Made by a program: the position numbers and the translations under genes. A stretch of 64,000 nucleotides of DNA from Lineus longissimus (lineage: Eukaryota > Nemertea > Pilidiophora > Heteronemertea > Lineidae). The stretch's first letter is position 1; the number at the start of each line of letters is the position of its first letter. This document shows positions 59,344 to 64,000 of this stretch, piece after piece. The stretch spans positions 7,938,001-8,002,000 of the forward strand of contig NC_088317.1 of the NCBI RefSeq assembly GCF_910592395.1, in the 5' to 3' direction. The notes beneath the pieces were generated by a model. The model saw nothing but the letters and a program-made list of their open reading frames with translations, was not told the origin of the DNA and searched no databases.

Positions 59344-59507
59344 ACAACTGAATATCACTATGGTTTAAAGGCAAATGTTATTCTGTCCATGGAGACATGA
59401 TGTTAACGTCACACTTCCTCCATCTGGTGAGATTATTCCATTAAAATAAATGGCCTTTTTACTGTCTTCATTAACCAAAATTCAAGGAAAAAATTCAAGT
59501 AAATTAA
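59344..59507. other. AT-rich leader before the gene cassette
   Basis: No gene. A purine/AT-rich stretch precedes the ATG at 59508. No promoter can be named with confidence. Confidence 0.4.
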
Positions 59508-60899
59508 ATGTATTATCCAATAGCAAATCAACATAAAAGTAAATTCACCTATGACTTCTTTAATTTAGAAGTAACTGTTAATACTAATAACTTCTTCCGC
59601 CTACAAGAAACTAAGATAACACCTGGGTTTTTGAGCCTGAAAAATAAGAAAGACTGTCTGCTACTGGAAAAGAATCCATTATCGTTTTATCAGAACCAAT
59701 TTAACATGGCTGTTTGGTTTGCTACAACAGGTTGTGGTATTTCAATAGACGATCACTTGAATCACAGTGACCCATTGTTAAGGTCAATTTACAGGTTTCA
59801 TGTTTACTATCAAATATTGAAGATCATGAAGAATCTAGAGATACCAATTCCAGGTGAAAGTGATTTTAATGAGACAAACAATAACATTAACCGTAGGAAA
59901 CTAGGAGGGTTATTGAGTGAATTTGGTTTAAAAGACGAGTACGATTTCTCGGTGTTTGAAAATAACGGTGGTTGGAGGTCATGGAGTGTACCGGATTACA
60001 ACCCGAACATAACTGATCCCGGATATTACATCAATGATTCTAAAATCAATTTCTTCCTCATGCAAGTTCATGAAAATAGAATGCCACCGATGTTCAGTAA
60101 AGACTGGGATGCTGGAATGGCTAATTTCAAATATCCAGATATTTTCATCAAGGATCATGTCAGGAGACACAAGAATGTATTTGATGTAATTACACAAAAT
60201 GAATGTCAAACCTATCAACAATTCATGATATTTAAATCAAATGGTTTCTCTAATCCTGGAATAGAGAGGTTAAATGATACAATAAGAACATATGTTTACT
60301 GTATTCTGGGTGCTCAGGCGTTGACCAGAACACCAATAATTGGAGTACCGGGTACAGAATTGGATGCACAGAAGGAATTTAACAAACTATTAAAGGACTC
60401 GATTAATCAACATCCTGATATTCCCACTTCAATTCAAAGATACCAAAAAGCAGTGAGTGACACTCATACAAGACTAGATTATGTAATAGCACCAGGATTG
60501 TATGTCATAGGATCAAATATGGTACTCGTTATTGGTAAGCTGGATAACTACAATAATAACATTTTAATAGCACCAAAAAATGCTAAACCCGGTAAGAATG
60601 ACATTAACCACAAAAAGACCTTACCACCACCACTGATGGAAGGAAATAGTTCTAAGAAAATAAGAGTTAAGAGTAGTGTTGGTACATCAATGACGGACTT
60701 CGTCCTGAGAGCAAAGCTCGAGACCAGTCATAAACCAAATAGTAATGTTGATACACCAAAAACAACTGAAACCTCAAAGAATACTCCTACTACTACTAAA
60801 CTTGACACCAAAGTTGAGAAGGTGGATGATACTCATGAAACAATTAAATTCATGCTTTACTCAGTTGTTGGTACATTGATTGTTTTTATGGTTAGATAA
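59508..60899 (+). CDS. Cassette protein 1: 463 aa, C-terminal membrane anchor, unknown family
   Basis: An intact plus-strand frame, first ATG after AT-rich DNA. The main body (about 1-375) is hydrophilic and globular-looking, rich in Asn, Tyr and Phe, with well-spaced Trp and Cys (for example MAVWFATTGCGISIDDHLNH about 67-86). No catalytic motif is recognised. Residues about 396-405 (TDFVLRAKLE) are encoded by a copy of the double-hairpin repeat. A Thr/Lys-rich disordered stretch follows. The last 17 or so residues (FMLYSVVGTLIVFMVR) form one transmembrane segment, so a tail-anchored membrane protein is predicted. The next gene starts 10 bp after the stop, suggesting joint transcription. It could be a structural protein of an integrated virus-like element; that is inference. 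Confidence 0.8.
   Translation: MYYPIANQHKSKFTYDFFNLEVTVNTNNFFRLQETKITPGFLSLKNKKDCLLLEKNPLSFYQNQFNMAVWFATTGCGISIDDHLNHSDPLLRSIYRFHVYYQILKIMKNLEIPIPGESDFNETNNNINRRKLGGLLSEFGLKDEYDFSVFENNGGWRSWSVPDYNPNITDPGYYINDSKINFFLMQVHENRMPPMFSKDWDAGMANFKYPDIFIKDHVRRHKNVFDVITQNECQTYQQFMIFKSNGFSNPGIERLNDTIRTYVYCILGAQALTRTPIIGVPGTELDAQKEFNKLLKDSINQHPDIPTSIQRYQKAVSDTHTRLDYVIAPGLYVIGSNMVLVIGKLDNYNNNILIAPKNAKPGKNDINHKKTLPPPLMEGNSSKKIRVKSSVGTSMTDFVLRAKLETSHKPNSNVDTPKTTETSKNTPTTTKLDTKVEKVDDTHETIKFMLYSVVGTLIVFMVR
60695..60722 (+). repeat. Double-hairpin repeat, copy 1
   Basis: GGAC-TTC-GTCC then TGA and GAGC-AAA-GCTC then GAG. It lies in frame inside gene 1 and adds DFVLRAKLE. Confidence 0.85.
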
Positions 60900-60909
60900 A
60901 TAAGTAATT

Positions 60910-60955
60910 ATGGCTGAAGGAGGTGAAAATTATGAAATGGATGATTACGATTCAC

Positions 60956-60987
<32 letters not shown>

Positions 60988-62400
60988 GGAACTTTTGAAC
61001 AAATTCTAGAAATGAGAAAGAATCTCCCTTATCCAGATGACGGCACAACATACAACACAGGAGGTGGAAATCTTACTGATGAAACTTCATTCAGTACACC
61101 AGAAAGAGTAAGAGGTATTGTCCCTGAATTGATGGAAAAGGAGTTAAGTTACGATACAATAGAGGATAAACTTGATACAGCATTGGGAGGATCAAACTGG
61201 AATTATGACAAGAAAAAATTGAGTAATCTTTCACCACACATTAGTTACAATGGAAACAAACTTTATTACAATCCGAGAAATTCTGAATTTGATTTGATAA
61301 AAGATAAACGAGGAAACAAAAATTTATTTGAATATACTGATAAAAATGGAGAAAAGATAAAGTTAATTCCTTTAACTAAGGATAATGGAAGCTTCTATGC
61401 TGAAGGCACATTAAAGACTAAGTTTGGTACTAGATTTGCTGACATGATTAAAGATATGATTGCACCTGACCCACCTGTAAGTCAACCTACATTAGTAACC
61501 CCTGAAACACAGGCAGTAATTAATGAGGTAAACAGTTCAAACCAACCAATAGATAAACTGATAGATTCTAATGATGATGTACTTAAAACACTGGGTTTTA
61601 CTGAATCTGCCTTGAGAGAACTTAGAGGGTTAAAACAGGCTGGTGATGATCTAGCTGCAGTAAAGAGGGATAAGGACATGCAAATAGAGGAATTAGAAAA
61701 TAAACTTCATAATTTAACAAGAGACTATGTAAAGTCTGTAGAAGAAGATGCTAAAGATACGGGGGAGTTGAAAAAGCAAATAGATGAACTAAATGACAAA
61801 TTGTATGAGGAACAGTCAAAGGTATTGAGGTTAGACAATGACAGGGAGTCACAAACTAGAAGAATTAAACGTTTAATTGTTGATGTTCTAAAGAAACCAG
61901 ATTCAACTATTCCTCTGAAGGACAGAATAAAGTTACTTTTTAAGACATATGGTGTAACCATTAGCGCCATAATAACAGCTGTTGTAATGACATTTACAAC
62001 TCTAGGTCTTAGTATCAGTAGTGCTTTAAGTGGTGCCACTAAATCTGTAAAACCAACTCCAGGACCAGGACCATCTCCAGGACCAGACCCAACTCCAGGA
62101 CCTACACCAGAACCAGGACCAAAACCAAAACCATCAATACCAGATAAAGTAAAAGAAGGTCTCAAGAAGTTTGCTGAATGGCTAAAAGAACTAGCCAAGA
62201 AATCAGCTGCGGCTTTACCGGGAATCATCGGTTCTATCGTATCATTTCTCCTGAAAACAATTGGTGCAGTTGTTGGCTTTCTAGCCGAACATCTGATCAT
62301 AGCAGTTATTGCTATTGTGAGCTCCATAATTTATGGTTTAATTGGGGGTGTTAAAGCCTTAAAATCACGTAAAACAGTAAAATCACGTAAAAGGTCTTAG
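60910..62400 (+). CDS. Cassette protein 2: 496 aa, coiled coil, Pro-rich, multi-span membrane protein
   Basis: An intact frame starting 10 bp after gene 1. Order: acidic start with a Ser run coded by a TCA microsatellite (residues about 17-27); a folded-looking part to about 190; a long coiled coil about 235-315 (LRGLKQAGDDLAAVKRDKDM onward); a hydrophobic span about 348-372; a Gly/Pro repeat (PGPGPSPGPDPTPGPTPEPG) about 381-410; two further hydrophobic stretches about 433-477; and a basic tail ending KSRKRS. This suggests a membrane-bound fibre or anchor protein, with parts on both sides of a membrane. No homologue recognised. Sharing an AT-rich composition and tight spacing with gene 1, it probably belongs to the same unit. 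Confidence 0.8.
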
Positions 62401-62448
62401 GTGACCTTCTATCAAAACAATGTTTAAAAAAATAATTATTATGTAAAT

Positions 62449-62895
62449 ATGAATAAATACATCTCATTAAAAGACTATTATTCTAGTGAGTCGGACTTCG
62501 TCCTGAGAGCAGAGCTCGAGTGGAACAATGAGAATCTTAAAGGATACATTCGTCCTAGGGTTATGGATCGAGCAGAGCTCTCTGGACGAAGTCCGACTAG
62601 GACAAGGTCCAGAGAGCAAAGCTCGACTCGAGCAGAGCTCTCAGGACGAAGTCTGACTGAGACACACAAAGTAGTCCTGCCAAGAATGAAAGAATATGAC
62701 GTCAGTACCAACACTAATGCTCAATTCTGCCGTAATTGTAAAAGGTGGACACTTTTTGAGTATCAAAAAAACTTGAATTCAGCAAGGTACGCAGCTAAAA
62801 CTGTGAAGTATCAATTCTGCACCAATTGCAATTCGACTACTTACGACGATGATTTTAAAACTCTTGAGATCAATATTGACAACAAGACACGTTAA
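62449..62895 (+). CDS. Cassette protein 3: 148 aa with Cys4 zinc ribbon
   Basis: ATG at 62449, 48 bp after gene 2. Residues about 15-66 are largely made of double-hairpin repeats (SDFVLRAELE, then RAELSGRSPTR and RAELSGRSL). The C-terminal half has two CxxC pairs, Cys94/Cys97 (FCRNCKRWT) and Cys124/Cys127 (FCTNCNST), about 26 residues apart, predicting a zinc ribbon. Such ribbons occur in transcription-related and late-gene factors of DNA viruses, but this alone does not give the function. It ends with TAA at 62893-62895; the next frame continues in the same phase immediately after the stop. Confidence 0.65.
   Translation: MNKYISLKDYYSSESDFVLRAELEWNNENLKGYIRPRVMDRAELSGRSPTRTRSREQSSTRAELSGRSLTETHKVVLPRMKEYDVSTNTNAQFCRNCKRWTLFEYQKNLNSARYAAKTVKYQFCTNCNSTTYDDDFKTLEINIDNKTR
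62493..62520 (+). repeat. Double-hairpin repeat, copy 2
   Basis: GGAC-TTC-GTCC / GAGC-AGA-GCTC, in frame at the start of gene 3. Confidence 0.85.
62568..62594 (-). repeat. Double-hairpin repeat, copy 3 (inverted)
   Basis: Reverse orientation (GGACGAAGTCC on the plus strand), but the second hairpin keeps GAGC-AGA-GCTC on the plus strand instead of the expected GAGC-TCT-GCTC. The second hairpin is therefore flipped relative to the first. Confidence 0.8.
62600..62625 (+). repeat. Double-hairpin repeat, copy 4 (variant loop)
   Basis: GGAC-AAG-GTCC then GAGC-AAA-GCTC. Stems are retained; the first loop is changed. Confidence 0.7.
62627..62653 (-). repeat. Double-hairpin repeat, copy 5 (inverted)
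   Basis: Like copy 3: CTCGAGCAGAGCTCTCAGGA then CGAAGTC. The second hairpin is flipped, and the outer base of the first stem is mutated. Confidence 0.75.
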
Positions 62896-63483
62896 TTTGA
62901 CAGTATTCTAAGGAAACTTGGATGGAGTCGGCTGTCCGAATCGGCAGTTAAGTATTTAAAGGACTTTGTGGAGGGGTATTTACAGTGCTACTTTTCAAGT
63001 CACAGAAAATGTCTTAGTAAGCAGAGATATGAAAGTACTCTTCAGTCAGCCCTAAAAATGGGTATTAACACTCTCCCCTCTAAGTTATGTAACCAAGGGT
63101 TACATGGTGAAGCCATGCTTTTTAAATTTCACTGTGGGGAATATGATTGGTTTCTTGCCATTGAATTTATTAACAGGGCAATTGGTAAACCGCAATTAAC
63201 CGATGAGAATATCACTGACCTTAGACTAGTGTACTATGCTTTCCTTAGATTTCTGCATTACTGTGGTGTCAAGGTCACCATTAACTACAAGGTATTTTTA
63301 CACCAAGCCTTTAAAACGCTGAAAATTGATTATGTAATATTTACACCTTTTTTAACCAACAAGGAGCGAGTAAATGATTTGGAGAGATTATGGTATGATT
63401 TCACTCAAAGTATTTTCTTCCAGAATTACAAGGTTGAGAGGAATATGACCAGGATATTGACAAGCAGTTTGACGTTTTACTGA
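62896..63483 (+). pseudogene. Cassette protein 4: unknown, no clear start, frame lesions
   Basis: Open directly after the stop of gene 3 in the same phase. The first in-frame ATG is only at 63058; a GTG is at 62968. Yet the sequence from 62896 on already looks coding (ILRKLGWSRLSESAVKYLKD). It reads as a compact alpha/beta-like protein with LHGEAMLFKFHCGEYDW and LRLVYYAFLRFLHYCGV, no family recognised. The frame stops at 63483. The -1 frame from 63438 to 63677 has a more protein-like composition and runs through the repeat array. So either two lesions affect this gene, or readthrough and frameshifting are used. Confidence 0.5.
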
Positions 63484-63677
63484 GTGCCAGTGCAGGTCGA
63501 GACATTAACTGCATCAGTAATATTAAGTTTACACCAGCCGGACTTCGTCCTGAGAGCACAGCTCGAGCCGGACTTCGTCCTGAGAGCACAGCTCGAGCCG
63601 GACTTCGTCCTGAGAGCATAGCTCGAGCCGGACTTCGTCCTGAGAGCACAGCTCGAGCTAGTGTTAAGATGCAATAA
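63438..63677 (+). CDS. Frame continuing cassette gene 4 through the repeat array
   Basis: Open in the -1 phase relative to the end of gene 4, from just after a TGA to TAA at 63675-63677. It begins EEYDQDIDKQFDVLLSASAG. It has no start codon, so it probably is the displaced C-terminus of gene 4. The array is read here as four repeats of GLRPESTARA (third copy GLRPESIARA). Confidence 0.4.
   Translation, partial: EEYDQDIDKQFDVLLSASAGRDINCISNIKFTPAGLRPESTARAGLRPESTARAGLRPESIARAGLRPESTARASVKMQ
63540..63657 (+). repeat. Tandem array of four double-hairpin repeats
   Basis: Units at 63540, 63570, 63600 and 63630 with an exact 30-bp period, 28 bp of unit plus CC. All have GGAC-TTC-GTCC and GAGC-ANA-GCTC. 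The second loop is ACA in three and ATA in the third. There are no spacers, so it is not a CRISPR array. Confidence 0.95.
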
Positions 63678-63728
63678 AGTTGTGAAAACAGCATTTTGCA
63701 CTTAACAGTCATTTTTCCATAATTTTAA

Positions 63729-64000
63729 ATGAATAATCAGCAAATGAATAGTCAGACATCTGCAGTGATTGAACAACAGATGAAACAGATTGGTGTTATG
63801 AGTCCTGAGAGCTTAGCTCGAGTTGGGGCTTCTAACCAACAGAACACTGGTAGTTACCAACAAAACAGAACTAACTTTCAACAGAACTGCTCTACAAATC
63901 AACAAGTTTCAAACAAGCAGTTGAATAGTTCAAATTTTGTTAATCCTAGTCAAGGAATAGTTAATCCCAGTCAAGGAATAGTCAATTCTAGTTGCCAACT
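63729..64000 (+). CDS. Cassette protein 5: Gln/Asn-rich, runs off the window
   Basis: ATG at 63729, open to the end of the window (90 codons seen). It is very rich in Gln, Asn and Ser and contains a short repeat NPSQGIV about residues 74-87, a prion-like or disordered composition. Residues about 25-30 (PESLAR) come from a partial double-hairpin repeat in a different reading frame from that used in gene 1. The gap after the preceding frame is about 50 bp. Start chosen as the first ATG; the true length is unknown. Confidence 0.6.
   Translation, partial: MNNQQMNSQTSAVIEQQMKQIGVMSPESLARVGASNQQNTGSYQQNRTNFQQNCSTNQQVSNKQLNSSNFVNPSQGIVNPSQGIVNSSCQ
63802..63822 (+). repeat. Double-hairpin repeat, copy 10 (partial)
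   Basis: GTCCTGAGAGCTTAGCTCGA. The first arm of hairpin 1 is lost; hairpin 2 is intact with a TTA loop. Confidence 0.75.

Noticed and set aside
61725-62327. 200-codon minus-strand frame opposite cassette gene 2
   Set aside because: It mirrors the coiled-coil and Pro-rich coding sequence of gene 2; composition and position show it is an antisense shadow.
63540-63657. Regular 30-bp repeats as a CRISPR array
   Set aside because: The units are contiguous with only two bases between them and no unique spacers; the genome context is animal.
63401-63712. Minus-strand frames with repeated LSGRSPAR or ALRTKSGSS
   Set aside because: They are the other open frames of the double-hairpin array, not genes.

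Overview
The window looks like a transposon-rich chromosomal segment from a marine invertebrate animal. The reasons are long AT-rich non-coding stretches, GT-AG splice signals, decayed LINE and Ty3/gypsy elements, pogo-, Harbinger- and integrase-type DNA transposons, and two families of non-autonomous repeats (one bounded by AGCTCACCT, one starting near AGCTNA and containing CACGTTTTGTAACC) that I associate with molluscs, brachiopods, lancelets and hemichordates. I cannot fix the phylum. I see no confident host gene, only three weak terminal-exon candidates (9077-9289, 29679-29777, 30110-30287).

Region 1 (1-8433): a LINE 3' end at 843-1323, then a complete but decayed minus-strand Ty3/gypsy element at 2807-8428. 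That element has 126-147 bp LTRs, a perfect 5-bp target duplication (CTCTC), gag with zinc knuckles, a protease motif, RT pieces and a pol C-terminus. A second LINE 3' end lies inside it.

Region 2 (8434-34969): mostly non-coding DNA with many copies of the two repeat families and several foldback elements. The main item is a 4.5-kb DDE-integrase transposon (16552-21098) with long terminal inverted repeats. Its transposase gene keeps a recognisable intron but carries several lesions, one of them a stop exactly at the predicted catalytic glutamate.

Region 3 (34970-49495): five pogo/Tigger-like (DDE_1) transposase genes in about 15 kb. Elements A, B and C abut head to tail, separated only by TA dinucleotides. 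D has clear TIRs. E has an intact 466-aa frame. A and C form a separate subgroup with a shared hydrophobic N-terminal leader and a shared Asp-to-Asn change at the first catalytic position.

Region 4 (49496-58509): a tandem repeat, a Harbinger-type deletion derivative, and a nearly complete minus-strand Ty3/gypsy element. Its Gag resembles PNMA proteins, and I found no LTR pair.

Region 5 (59508-64000, running off the end): the most unusual part. At least five plus-strand genes are packed with gaps of 10 to a few hundred bases, virus- or plasmid-like. They encode a 463-aa protein with a C-terminal membrane anchor, a 496-aa serine-, coiled-coil- and proline-rich membrane protein, a Cys4 zinc-ribbon protein, an unknown protein with frame lesions, and a Q/N-rich protein. 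I do not recognise these families. Ten copies of a roughly 28-bp double-hairpin repeat are scattered in both orientations, nearly all inside coding sequence. Stems are invariant and loops vary. I saw the repeat nowhere else in the window. This cassette is the best candidate for an undescribed system.
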